DNA of 18,885 nucleotides. Origin: SIG588 sp045599305. Its GTDB lineage: Bacteria; Bacillota; Clostridia; Oscillospirales; Acutalibacteraceae. The notes below the pieces were generated by a model, which was given only the letters and a program-made list of their open reading frames with translations, ran no database searches and was not told the origin of the DNA. Below, piece by piece: positions 8,144 to 15,178 of this stretch (position 1 is its first letter; each line of letters starts with the position of its first letter). Position numbers and translations under genes: made by a program. The stretch spans positions 1 through 18,885 of the forward strand of contig JAZRVU010000077.1 of NCBI GenBank assembly GCA_045599305.1, written 5' to 3'.

Positions 8144-9076
8144 TCACTGCCCGGATTTGTCCGATGGCTGACAGTTGTAATTATCCATGACAGGCTGTTC
8201 ATGTCCAACGTTCACCCGGCGATATTCACCCGGACGCCGCCCTGTCTTCTTTTTGAAGGCATTAGAGAAATAGTAGACATTGGAAAAACCGAGGTTCAAA
8301 GCGATCTCCCCGAGCGGCAGGCGGGATTCCGTCAACAGGTGTTTGGCCTGCTCGATGCGCATATGGGCCAGATACTCCATGACACCGCAGCCCGTCTCCT
8401 GCCGGAAGATGCGCTTGATACTTGACAGCGAATAGGAAAACCGGGTGGAGATATCCTGCAGCCGCACAGGCTGGCCGATATGCTCCTGCAGATAGCGGAT
8501 GATATCCGCCGTCAGTGTCTGCCGCTGGGTGGACAATTCATAAAACTCGCTGCGCTGGCGGCGGTCGGCGGATTCCGCCGTCATCAGCGACAGTATCAGC
8601 AATTCGATGGTGTTTTTCACATATTGCCCGGCGGCCGGATCGGCATCGGGCCGGCAGTCCATCTGCTTATCCGCCGCGATGGCCAGCGGGCTCTTCGGCC
8701 AGAAGATCTGCGCCGCTTTTTCGGCAATATCGTGGATATACTGCTTCTGCCGCGGTGCCAGCAGGAGGATCTTATTGTTAAAATACGTCATCTTCTCCCC
8801 GGCGCACTGAAAGCAGAACACCGTGATGCTCACCGCGCCCTGATAGGGGCAGATGGTGTGGAACTCCATCGGCTTGTGGCAGACCATTTCGCCGCTTTTG
8901 AGCACATAGGTGAGGTCATCGGCGGTGATGCGTGCCTTGCCGCGGTGCACATACACGAATTCCCACCCCGGATGCCGCTCCCCCTCGTAGGCAAAATCGG
9001 CGGGCAATTCATAGGTGAATGCGCTGACCAGATGGGTGACCTGTATCTCCTGCGACAATGGCGTACCGATCGGCAT
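8144..9076 (-). CDS. AraC-family regulator with N-terminal cupin
   Basis: The 310-residue regulator has an N-terminal cupin/AraC-binding domain (about 20-90; HPGWEFVYVHRGKA, then HKPMEFHTICP), which usually binds a sugar. Its C-terminal double HTH covers about 188-288, with RLQDISTRFSYSLSSIKRIF and GEIALNLGFSNVYYFSNAFK ending in the family's GRRPGEYR. It is divergent from the PIG-L/NagB-like/GH20 operon and is the likely regulator of that operon. The start at 9076 is chosen because the promoter at 9133-9161 predicts a transcript beginning near 9126, almost on the alternative ATG at 9124, and because a G-rich site (GGGGGG) lies 7 nt before 9076. The 9124 start would give a 326-residue form. 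Confidence 0.88.
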   Translation of the reverse strand: MPIGTPLSQEIQVTHLVSAFTYELPADFAYEGERHPGWEFVYVHRGKARITADDLTYVLKSGEMVCHKPMEFHTICPYQGAVSITVFCFQCAGEKMTYFNNKILLLAPRQKQYIHDIAEKAAQIFWPKSPLAIAADKQMDCRPDADPAAGQYVKNTIELLILSLMTAESADRRQRSEFYELSTQRQTLTADIIRYLQEHIGQPVRLQDISTRFSYSLSSIKRIFRQETGCGVMEYLAHMRIEQAKHLLTESRLPLGEIALNLGFSNVYYFSNAFKKKTGRRPGEYRRVNVGHEQPVMDNYNCQPSDKSGQ

Positions 9077-9132
9077 CGTGCATCCCCCCGGAAAAATCAG
9101 TTTAAAACATTCTTTATGCTTCATATGAGCCT

Positions 9133-9161
9133 ATTTTATAAATTATCTGCCCGATTGTCAA
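9133..9161 (-). promoter_or_regulatory. Sigma-A-type promoter of the cupin-AraC gene
   Basis: Consensus TTGACA (minus strand, 9161-9156), a 17-nt spacer and TAAAAT (9138-9133). It lies in the divergent gap to the PIG-L operon. I could not find an equally convincing promoter for the operon itself, which fits an activator-dependent promoter. Confidence 0.8.
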
Positions 9162-9221
9162 TACTCTTTTGCCGAAAAACATATTAGAATAGAGCTATAC
9201 CACTTGAGAGGATATGAGCGG

Positions 9222-9947
9222 ATGAACATACTGGCAATCGGCTGTCACCCGGACGATGTGGAGATCGCCTGTGCGGGCACACTGGCCAAATGTGCCCGGC
9301 GCGGCGACCGGGTAACGGTGTGTCACATTTCCACCGGCGATCTCGGGCACGTGCTCATCCCGCCAAAGGAACTGACCGCCATTCGCGCACAGGAGGCGCA
9401 GGCGGCCGGACGTTTGGCGGGGATCGAGGTCATTTCGGCGGGGTTTCACGATCTGGATATCTACGACAATAACCGGGAGGCCCGCGGGCGGGTGGTGGAT
9501 GTGATCCGCTATGCCGACCCCGACCTGATCATCACCCACAACCCGGACGATTATATGCCCGACCACACGGCGGTCTCGCGGCTGGTGTTCGATGCGAGTT
9601 TCGCGGCCACGCTGCCCAATCTGACCGACTACCCCCACCGCTTCAGTGACCCGGACGGCGCACCTGCCCGGCTCGTGCCGATCTACTATATGGACACGCT
9701 GGCGGGTGTCAACTTTGTACCGGAGGAATTTGTGGACATCAGCGATGTGATCGACTTGAAATTGCAGATGCTGGAATGCCACGAAAGCCAGCTTGTCTGG
9801 ATGCGGGAGCATGACGGGATCGACTTTGCCGACATGGTGAAGACCTGCTCGAAATACCGCGGATACCAGTGCGGCGCGGCCTATGCCGAGGGCTTTAGAC
9901 AATGCAAGGCGTACTTAAAAGGCACGGCCAAACGGCTGCTGCCGTGA
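9222..9947 (+). CDS. PIG-L (LmbE-like) family N-acetylglucosaminyl deacetylase
   Basis: Cytoplasmic 241-residue zinc hydrolase of the PIG-L family. Its members remove an N-acetyl group from GlcNAc-containing molecules (MshB, BshB, archaeal chitobiose deacetylase). The two metal motifs are present: GCHPDD at residues 7-12 and HNPDDYMPDH at 106-115. By family analogy His9, Asp12 and His115 bind zinc and Asp11 acts as the base. The ATG at 9222 is preceded by GAGAGG at about 10 nt. It is the first gene of a plus-strand operon and is followed after 16 nt by the NagB-like gene. The context favours amino-sugar catabolism over bacillithiol synthesis, since no glycosyltransferase (BshA) is next to it. 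The exact substrate is unknown. Confidence 0.9.
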   Translation: MNILAIGCHPDDVEIACAGTLAKCARRGDRVTVCHISTGDLGHVLIPPKELTAIRAQEAQAAGRLAGIEVISAGFHDLDIYDNNREARGRVVDVIRYADPDLIITHNPDDYMPDHTAVSRLVFDASFAATLPNLTDYPHRFSDPDGAPARLVPIYYMDTLAGVNFVPEEFVDISDVIDLKLQMLECHESQLVWMREHDGIDFADMVKTCSKYRGYQCGAAYAEGFRQCKAYLKGTAKRLLP

Positions 9948-9963
9948 GAAAGGGACAGATATT

Positions 9964-10899
9964 ATGGACTTTATGAGCACACAAAAGGGCTCGCTGCTGG
10001 AGGGGTTCTTTCCGGCGGGCTGGGACATGGGCAAAATCGACGCCTGCTGCGAAAAGGGCGTGACGCGTGAGGAGTTCTGGCACCCGGATTTTACGCCGGT
10101 TTCCTGCGCCGATATCCACGATTTCGACACCTACATGGGGCACGAGATCGCGCAGCAGATCCGGACGACCCGCGAGCAGGGGCGCCCGCTTGCCCTAATT
10201 CTGCCGGTGGGGCCGATGGGGATGTACCGCTGGGCGGCCTACTTTCTGAACGCGTGGGGAGTAGATTGCAGCCATGTCACCACCTTCAACATGGATGAAT
10301 GGGCCGATGGGGCGGGCAACACCCTTTCGAACACCGACCCCGCCTCTTTTGAATTTTCGATGAAACAGGCGCTGTTCGACAAGTTGGATCGCACCGTGCC
10401 TCCGGCACAGCGCAACTTTGCCACCAAGGCCAATCTGCCCACCTACCCCGAAAAGATCGCCGCACTGAAAGCGCAGGGGGCCAAGCTCGTGCTGGTGTAC
10501 GGCATCGGACGGATGTGCCACATCGCTTTCTGGGAGCCGCACTTCGCGGCCGATTACGACAGCGAAGAGGCCTGGCGGGCGGCGCCCTATCGGCTGGGCG
10601 CCAAACTGCACCCGCTCACCATTGAGCAAAACGCCATCACCAGTTTCAAAAGCCGCACCACACTTGTCCCCTGCCGTGCCAATACCATCGGCCCGGGCAT
10701 CTTCCTGAAAGCCGATTACGCCATCGGCGGTGCGGACGGCGCACTGGGGCGCGGCATGGGGTGGCAGGGCATGAGTTTCCTCACCACCCTGCACTACGGC
10801 CCGGATATCCACATCACATCCACATTCATCCCCACGCTGCCGGGCAAACTGTTCTATCTGAATGAACTGGCCGGCCCGCTGACGCCGGAATGTAACTGA
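9964..10899 (+). CDS. Glucosamine-6-phosphate deaminase/isomerase-like protein (NagB family, altered active site)
   Basis: The 311-residue protein has a NagB/6-phosphogluconolactonase-type fold. LPVGPMGMYRWAAYF (about 80-94) corresponds to the sugar-phosphate loop, TFNMDEW (107-113) to the NMDEY motif, and GIGRMCHIAFWEP (180-192) to GxGxDGHIAFNEP. Compared with E. coli NagB, Asp72 (here D111), His143 (H186) and Glu148 (E191) are kept, but Asp141 is replaced by Met184 and the following Gly by Cys185. Asp141 belongs to the ring-opening/proton-relay set, so a classical deaminase mechanism is doubtful. NagB is about 266 residues; this protein is longer at the N-terminus. AAAGGG lies about 9 nt before the ATG. 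It sits between the PIG-L deacetylase and the GH20-like gene and presumably acts on their amino-sugar product. Confidence 0.82.
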   Translation: MDFMSTQKGSLLEGFFPAGWDMGKIDACCEKGVTREEFWHPDFTPVSCADIHDFDTYMGHEIAQQIRTTREQGRPLALILPVGPMGMYRWAAYFLNAWGVDCSHVTTFNMDEWADGAGNTLSNTDPASFEFSMKQALFDKLDRTVPPAQRNFATKANLPTYPEKIAALKAQGAKLVLVYGIGRMCHIAFWEPHFAADYDSEEAWRAAPYRLGAKLHPLTIEQNAITSFKSRTTLVPCRANTIGPGIFLKADYAIGGADGALGRGMGWQGMSFLTTLHYGPDIHITSTFIPTLPGKLFYLNELAGPLTPECN

Positions 10900-10916
10900 A
10901 AACGGAGGCGACGCAT

Positions 10917-12767
10917 ATGAAAGACATTCATTTGGCACCCATGCCGCAAAAATGGACGCGGCAGGAGGGGTACTGCCCCCTGCAGGACGACGCCCTTGTC
11001 CTGCTGGACGAGGCGGCACTGTGGGAGCCGCTGCACATCGCGGCAGACGACAGTCCGCTCACCCGCGGTTTGCGGTTTGCCGTGGCCTTTGCGGCCGAAC
11101 CGGCCGCGATTACGGTGACGCATAACGCGGCACTGGCACATGAGGCCTATCGCCTCACGGTGGAGCCGGCCGGCATCACGGTGGCCTACGGTGATGCGGC
11201 GGGAGCGTTTTATGCCTTTATGACCCTGCGGCAGTTGTGGGAATCCTGCGGACGGGAGATCCCCTGCGGAGTGATCGACGACGCGCCGATGCTGCCGGTG
11301 CGCGGATACATGATGGACGTGGGACGCAACCGCATCCCTCGCCGGGAGGAACTGTTCCGCACCGTCGATCTGATCTGCTCGCTCAAGATCAACCATCTGG
11401 AACTGTATATGGAGGGGGCGCCCTTCGCCTATCCCTCCTTCCCGCAGATGTGGGAGGGACGCGATGTGATGAGCGGCGAGGATATTCTGGCGCTGGACGC
11501 CTACTGCAAGGCGCGCTTTGTGGATCTGGTACCCACCCAGAACAACTTCGGCCACATGGATCAGTGGCTGAAAAAGCACTTTTACGATCTGGCGGAATGT
11601 CCCGGCGGCTATGTGGACGAAAACGGCTACCGTGACCGGCCGCACTGCCTCAATCCGCTCGACCCGCGCAGCGAGGACCTCATCCGTCGGATGAACGATG
11701 AACTGCTCCCCTATTTCTCCTCGAAAAACTACAATGTCAGCTGCGACGAGACCTTCGAGCTCGGCCGCGGCGCCTCCCGCGAGGTGTGCGAAAAAGAGGG
11801 ACGCGGGCAGGTGTATCTCGCCTTTTTGAAAAAGGTGTTCGGCATGGCGAAGACACACGGCAAACGGCCGCTCTTCTGGGACGATGTGCTCAAATCCTAT
11901 CCCGAACTCTTCTCCGAGCTGCCGGACGATGTGATCGCGCTGGAGTGGGGCTACAGTGACCAGCAGCCTTCCAAGGAAGCCTGTCAGCTTCTGCGGGAAA
12001 AGGGCGTGCACTTCTTCCTCTGCCCCGGCACCGCCGGCTGGAACACGCTGGTCGGCCGGACACCCTGGATGCATCCCAACATCCGCCGCGCCGGACGGCT
12101 GGCGAAGCAGTACGGTGCCGACGGCCTGCTCAACACCGACTGGGGCGACTGGGGGCATCTGCAATCCCCCGCAGTCGGCTATGCCGGTATCCTCTACGGC
12201 GCCTGTGTGGCGTGGGACTTTGACCAATACGCCGATATGGATCTGGCCGCCGCGCTGGACGAGCATGTCTTCTTCGACACGGCACACGTCATGGGGCAGT
12301 TGGTGCTGGACGCCGGGCGGTATATCGAATGGGAGAGCAAAGCGATTCCCAACATCACCCTCTCGTTCCGCATTCTGACCATCGGGCTGGGGGCGCTGGT
12401 ACTGACAGAGGATGTGGAGGACGAGACCTTCACCCGGTTGGACGCGTTCTTTGAGGAAAAACTGGAGCGGCTGAAAACCGTCGACCTGCATTGCCGCGAT
12501 GCGGCGCTGGTTCGCGAGGAATACGAGACGGCGCTGTGGCTGCTACGGGTGGCCGAGTGGATCGGCCACTACACCAAGGCACTGCAATGCGGCGACACCG
12601 CCGCGCAGAAGCAGTGGCTTTTGAAGATCGACGAAAAGATCGGCCCGCTGATCGCCAGCGTCGCCCGCACATGGGATGTGCGCGACCGGCTCGGCTGGCG
12701 CGATGTCTCCTTTGAGATTCTGGAACGCATTGAAAACGAGACCAAAGAAAAACTGAAAACGATATGA
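10917..12767 (+). CDS. GH20-like beta-N-acetylhexosaminidase, cytoplasmic
   Basis: The 616-residue protein has no signal peptide. It has a GH20b-type N-terminal zincin-like domain (about 3-125), a TIM barrel (about 125-400) and a helical C-terminal region (about 470-616). Typical GH20 elements are RGYMMDVGRNRIPRREEL (about 129-146), the active-site pair Asp277-Glu278 in NVSCDETFELG, and aromatic blocks LFWDDV and EWGYS. In GH20 the usual HxGGDE motif places a substrate-assisting Asp before the acid Glu. Here the D-E pair is kept but the preceding residues differ. The enzyme should release terminal beta-linked GlcNAc or a related sugar from imported oligosaccharides. GGAGG lies 8 nt before the ATG. 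It is the last gene of the operon and is followed directly by a strong terminator. Confidence 0.87.
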   Translation: MKDIHLAPMPQKWTRQEGYCPLQDDALVLLDEAALWEPLHIAADDSPLTRGLRFAVAFAAEPAAITVTHNAALAHEAYRLTVEPAGITVAYGDAAGAFYAFMTLRQLWESCGREIPCGVIDDAPMLPVRGYMMDVGRNRIPRREELFRTVDLICSLKINHLELYMEGAPFAYPSFPQMWEGRDVMSGEDILALDAYCKARFVDLVPTQNNFGHMDQWLKKHFYDLAECPGGYVDENGYRDRPHCLNPLDPRSEDLIRRMNDELLPYFSSKNYNVSCDETFELGRGASREVCEKEGRGQVYLAFLKKVFGMAKTHGKRPLFWDDVLKSYPELFSELPDDVIALEWGYSDQQPSKEACQLLREKGVHFFLCPGTAGWNTLVGRTPWMHPNIRRAGRLAKQYGADGLLNTDWGDWGHLQSPAVGYAGILYGACVAWDFDQYADMDLAAALDEHVFFDTAHVMGQLVLDAGRYIEWESKAIPNITLSFRILTIGLGALVLTEDVEDETFTRLDAFFEEKLERLKTVDLHCRDAALVREEYETALWLLRVAEWIGHYTKALQCGDTAAQKQWLLKIDEKIGPLIASVARTWDVRDRLGWRDVSFEILERIENETKEKLKTI

Positions 12768-12768
12768 G

Positions 12769-12796
12769 AAAAGCCCCGCCACACGGCGGGGCTTTT
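12769..12796. terminator. Bidirectional terminator between the GH20-like gene and fucO
   Basis: A near-perfect stem, AAGCCCCGCC / GGCGGGGCTT, with ACAC loop (12781-12784) is flanked by A's on the left and T's on the right. It can stop both the plus-strand operon and the convergent fucO-like gene. Confidence 0.92.
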
Positions 12797-12806
12797 GCTG
12801 TTTTGA

Positions 12807-13952
12807 TTACATGAGGCTGCGATAGAGGGCTTCGATCTCCTCCACGCTCACGTCACGCGGGTTGCCGGGACGGCAGGCGTCGTTATAGGCGTCCAGCGCG
12901 AGCTGCGGCAGGTCGGCCTCGTTCACCACGCCCTTCAGGGTGGACTGGATGCCCACGTCCTCGGAAAGCTGACGGACGGCGTCCACAGCAGCCTTGCGGT
13001 ATTCCTCCTGCGTCATACCGTCCACGCCCTTGACACCCATCGCGCGGGCGATCTCGCGGTATTTCTCGCCGGTGCAGGGGGCATTGAAGGCCATAACGGT
13101 GGGCAGCAGGGTGGCACAGGCCTTGCCGTGCGGCATATCATAGTAGGCGGAGAGGGTGTGCGCCATGGAGTGATCCACGCCCAGACCCACATTGGAGAAG
13201 CCCATGCCGGCCACATACTGACCCAGCGCCATATCCTCGCGGCCTTCTTTGGTGTTTTCCACCGCGCCGCGCAGCGAACGGGAGATGATCTCGATGGCTT
13301 TCAGATGGAACATATCCGACAGTTCCCACGCGCCCTTGGTGATATAGCCTTCGATGGCGTGGGTCAGCGCATCCATACCAGTGGCGGCGGTGAGCCCCTT
13401 GGGCATGGAGGACATCATATCGGGGTCGACCACGGCCACCACGGGGATATCATGCGCATCCACGCAGACGAACTTACGCTTCTTTTCCACATCGGTGATG
13501 ACGTAGTTGATGGTGACCTCCGCGGCGGTGCCGGCGGTGGTGGGCACCGCGATGATGGGCGCGCAGGGGTTCTTGGTGGGAGCCACGCCCTCGAGCGAGC
13601 GCACATCCGCAAATTCGGGGTTGGTGGCGATGATGCCGATGGCCTTGGCGGTATCCATGGAGGAACCGCCACCGATAGCCACGATGCAGTCCGCACCCGC
13701 AGCCTTGAAGGCGGCCACGCCGTTCTGCACATTTTCAATGGTGGGATTCGGCTTGATATCGGAATAGAGGGTGTAGGCGATGCCGGCCTTGTCCAGCAGG
13801 TCGGTCACCTTGGCGGTGACACCGAACTTGACGAGATCGGGATCCGAGGCGACCAGCACTTTTTTGAAGCCGCGGGCCTTGATCTCCTCCGGCACGGCGG
13901 CAATGGCACCGGCACCGTGATAGGACGTTTCGTTGAGCATGAACTTGTTCAT
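12807..13952 (-). CDS. fucO: Iron-containing alcohol dehydrogenase, lactaldehyde reductase (FucO-like)
   Basis: The 381-residue cytoplasmic Fe2+-dependent oxidoreductase is close along its whole length to E. coli FucO (382 residues), including NPEFADVRSLEG and PTTAGTAAEVTINYVITD. FucO reduces L-lactaldehyde to 1,2-propanediol with NADH during fucose or rhamnose fermentation. The nucleotide-binding GGGSSMD begins at residue 94. Iron ligands by analogy are Asp194 and His198 (MDALTH), His261 (VDHSMAH) and His275 (MPHG), all present. Relatives also accept other short aldehydes or 1,3-propanediol. AAAGGTG precedes the ATG by about 10 nt. It is a single-gene unit with its own promoter and terminator. 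No fucose or rhamnose kinase, isomerase or aldolase lies in the window, so the physiological substrate is inferred from similarity. Confidence 0.88.
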   Translation of the reverse strand: MNKFMLNETSYHGAGAIAAVPEEIKARGFKKVLVASDPDLVKFGVTAKVTDLLDKAGIAYTLYSDIKPNPTIENVQNGVAAFKAAGADCIVAIGGGSSMDTAKAIGIIATNPEFADVRSLEGVAPTKNPCAPIIAVPTTAGTAAEVTINYVITDVEKKRKFVCVDAHDIPVVAVVDPDMMSSMPKGLTAATGMDALTHAIEGYITKGAWELSDMFHLKAIEIISRSLRGAVENTKEGREDMALGQYVAGMGFSNVGLGVDHSMAHTLSAYYDMPHGKACATLLPTVMAFNAPCTGEKYREIARAMGVKGVDGMTQEEYRKAAVDAVRQLSEDVGIQSTLKGVVNEADLPQLALDAYNDACRPGNPRDVSVEEIEALYRSLM

Positions 13953-13986
13953 TTTTCAGCACACCTTTCTTTGTTTACTTGACTTC

Positions 13987-14015
13987 AGTATACCATAAAC
14001 ACTCTGCGCTTGCAA
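13987..14015 (-). promoter_or_regulatory. Sigma-A-type promoter of the fucO-like gene
   Basis: Minus strand TTGCAA (14015-14010), a 17-nt spacer and TATACT (13992-13987), about 35 nt before the ATG. Confidence 0.8.
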
Positions 14016-14043
14016 TAGGTTTCGCAAATGCGTGCCGCATTTT

Positions 14044-14172
14044 TTATGCCGCGGGAAAACTCTCGATCTTCCCGGCGTAATATTGCAAAATCAGCCGCGC
14101 ATCGGTAGGATCCACCCCGCCGCTGCCGTCCACATCGGCGGGCGGGATCTCCGTCGATGAAGCTGCAGCATG
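14044..14172 (-). pseudogene. Orphan type I dockerin half-module (gene relic)
   Basis: Reading the minus strand from 14172 to the TAA at 14044-14046 gives 42 codons, including ADVDGSGGVDPTDARLILQ, then YYAGKIESFPAA and stop. This is one Ca2+-loop/helix repeat of a dockerin with its natural C-terminus, closely matching the last repeat of the large dockerin protein (DVDGGGTVDSTDARLILQYY...KIDKLPAA). A TGA lies just upstream in frame (14173-14175), there is no start codon, and the first dockerin repeat is missing. It is best read as the 3' remnant of a deleted or decayed dockerin gene. It fills most of the gap between fucO and the next gene. Confidence 0.85.
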
Positions 14173-14258
14173 TCACAACGCCAAACACAAATCACGGCAA
14201 TTCTGATCTGCCCGACAAAATTTTTTCTGCCTGCTCGCCGCCGATCTGCGGGCAGCAA

Positions 14259-14286
14259 AAAGAGCATTGCACCTGCAATGCTCTTT
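14259..14286 (-). terminator. Terminator of the GIY-YIG/XRE gene
   Basis: A 13-base inverted repeat, AAAGAGCATTGCA (14259-14271) / TGCAATGCTCTTT (14274-14286), starts right after the stop codon and is followed by a short T-run on the minus strand. The nominal 2-nt loop means the top base pair is probably open. Confidence 0.8.
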
Positions 14287-14287
14287 C

Positions 14288-14947
14288 TTATTTCGAGTTC
14301 AGCACGATATCGGAATAGGCGATCAGGATATCGTTGAAAAGGCTGATCTTTTCCTCTTTTCCCACCCTGTCGTCCTTGAAAAAGTTCATCAGCCGAAAGG
14401 TGACGTCGCCTTTCTCGTCCGGCACCTCAGGGCCGAAATACTCCAGCCCCACATAAAACACATCAGCGATCCGCTTCAGATCGCTCAAGACCGGCGTCCG
14501 CCGATTCAACTCATATTTGCACACCGTGGATCGGGTGATCCCGATCGCATCGGCCAGTTGCTGTTGAGTCATGTGTTTGGCCACCCGCAGGGCTTTGATC
14601 TTATCACCGAAATTTTCCTTGGGTCGGCGGCGTCCGCAGCGATCCCCGCCGGGATTGTGATTATAGCCTTTTTCGGGATTGGTGGAATCATACATATCCA
14701 CAAAAAACGACTCCGCCTCTTTGGCTTTTTCAAAGGAGAGATCCTCCCTCACGATCTGGTGGAAAAAGCCGTTCTCCCATCCGTATTTGCGGATGTCGGA
14801 ATACAACTCGAAATTGGTCTTATATCCCTCGCCGTCCTTCCACCGCTCGCTGGCGTCTTTGTGTGTGATCCCCACATACACCTTTCCGGTCTTAAGACAG
14901 GTGTGGACATATAATGTATAGTTTTCATCGCCGTCGCGCGTATACAT
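14288..14947 (-). CDS. GIY-YIG nuclease-domain protein fused to an XRE-type HTH
   Basis: The 219-residue protein has an N-terminal GIY-YIG-like domain (about 10-100): YTLYVHTCLKTGKVYVGIT stands for GIY...YIG, followed by ERW (Arg35, catalytic-type), KYGWENG, the Glu-containing helix EKAKEAESFFVDMY, and GYNHNPGG. Such short GIY-YIG proteins are common in Clostridia and phages. A canonical XRE/Cro HTH covers about 115-170 (MTQQQLADAIGITRSTVCKYE), and the last 50 residues are acidic/helical. So a nuclease-type fold is joined to a sequence-specific DNA binder. GAGGTGA lies 7 nt before the ATG. The promoter is overlapped by a perfect palindrome, which suggests self-repression. The function could be nuclease, regulator or both; substitution of the first GIY residues (YVH) leaves activity uncertain. 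Confidence 0.85.
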   Translation of the reverse strand: MYTRDGDENYTLYVHTCLKTGKVYVGITHKDASERWKDGEGYKTNFELYSDIRKYGWENGFFHQIVREDLSFEKAKEAESFFVDMYDSTNPEKGYNHNPGGDRCGRRRPKENFGDKIKALRVAKHMTQQQLADAIGITRSTVCKYELNRRTPVLSDLKRIADVFYVGLEYFGPEVPDEKGDVTFRLMNFFKDDRVGKEEKISLFNDILIAYSDIVLNSK

Positions 14948-14969
14948 GAACTTTCACCTCATAGCCTTG

Positions 14970-14996
14970 AATAATTGACAAAATTTGTCAATTATT
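14970..14996. promoter_or_regulatory. Perfect 27-bp palindrome, probable operator
   Basis: Arms AATAATTGACAAA (14970-14982) and TTTGTCAATTATT (14984-14996) are exact reverse complements around a single central A. The right end overlaps the -10 box of the minus-strand promoter, and the palindrome ends about 22 nt before the GIY-YIG/XRE start codon. The location fits binding by an XRE dimer. Confidence 0.75.
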
Positions 14997-15022
14997 ATAG
15001 CATGAACGACCGCGTTTGTAAA
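14994..15022 (-). promoter_or_regulatory. Sigma-A-type promoter of the GIY-YIG/XRE gene
   Basis: Minus strand TTTACA (15022-15017), a 17-nt spacer and consensus TATAAT (14999-14994). Confidence 0.85.
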
Positions 15023-15117
15023 GCATAAAAATGCAAAAAATCAAAAAAAGACGAAAATGCACTTTTCATCCCCTGAAATATCTGTATCGAAAAGGACAAA
15101 TATACGCGTTTGCGCCA

Positions 15118-15145
15118 TTTACAAACACGCCGCAGACCATATAAT
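15118..15145 (+). promoter_or_regulatory. Promoter of the truncated EamA transporter gene
   Basis: TTTACA (15118-15123), a 16-nt spacer and TATAAT (15140-15145). AAAAGG precedes the ATG at 15179, so the broken gene still has intact expression signals. Confidence 0.75.
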
Positions 15146-15178
15146 GAGAGCAACGCTTTAATAAAAGGATGAATACAC

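Noticed and set aside
10854..12491. A 545-codon minus-strand open frame
   Set aside because: It is the antisense shadow of the GH20-like gene in GC-rich sequence and has no recognisable motif or start signal.
14229..14254. CTGCCTGC/GCGGGCAG hairpin
   Set aside because: It is not followed by a T-run on either strand in the right place and lies just beyond a better terminator.
14173..14258. First dockerin repeat or catalytic remnant upstream of the relic
   Set aside because: All three minus-strand frames were read; none shows a dockerin loop or other recognisable domain.
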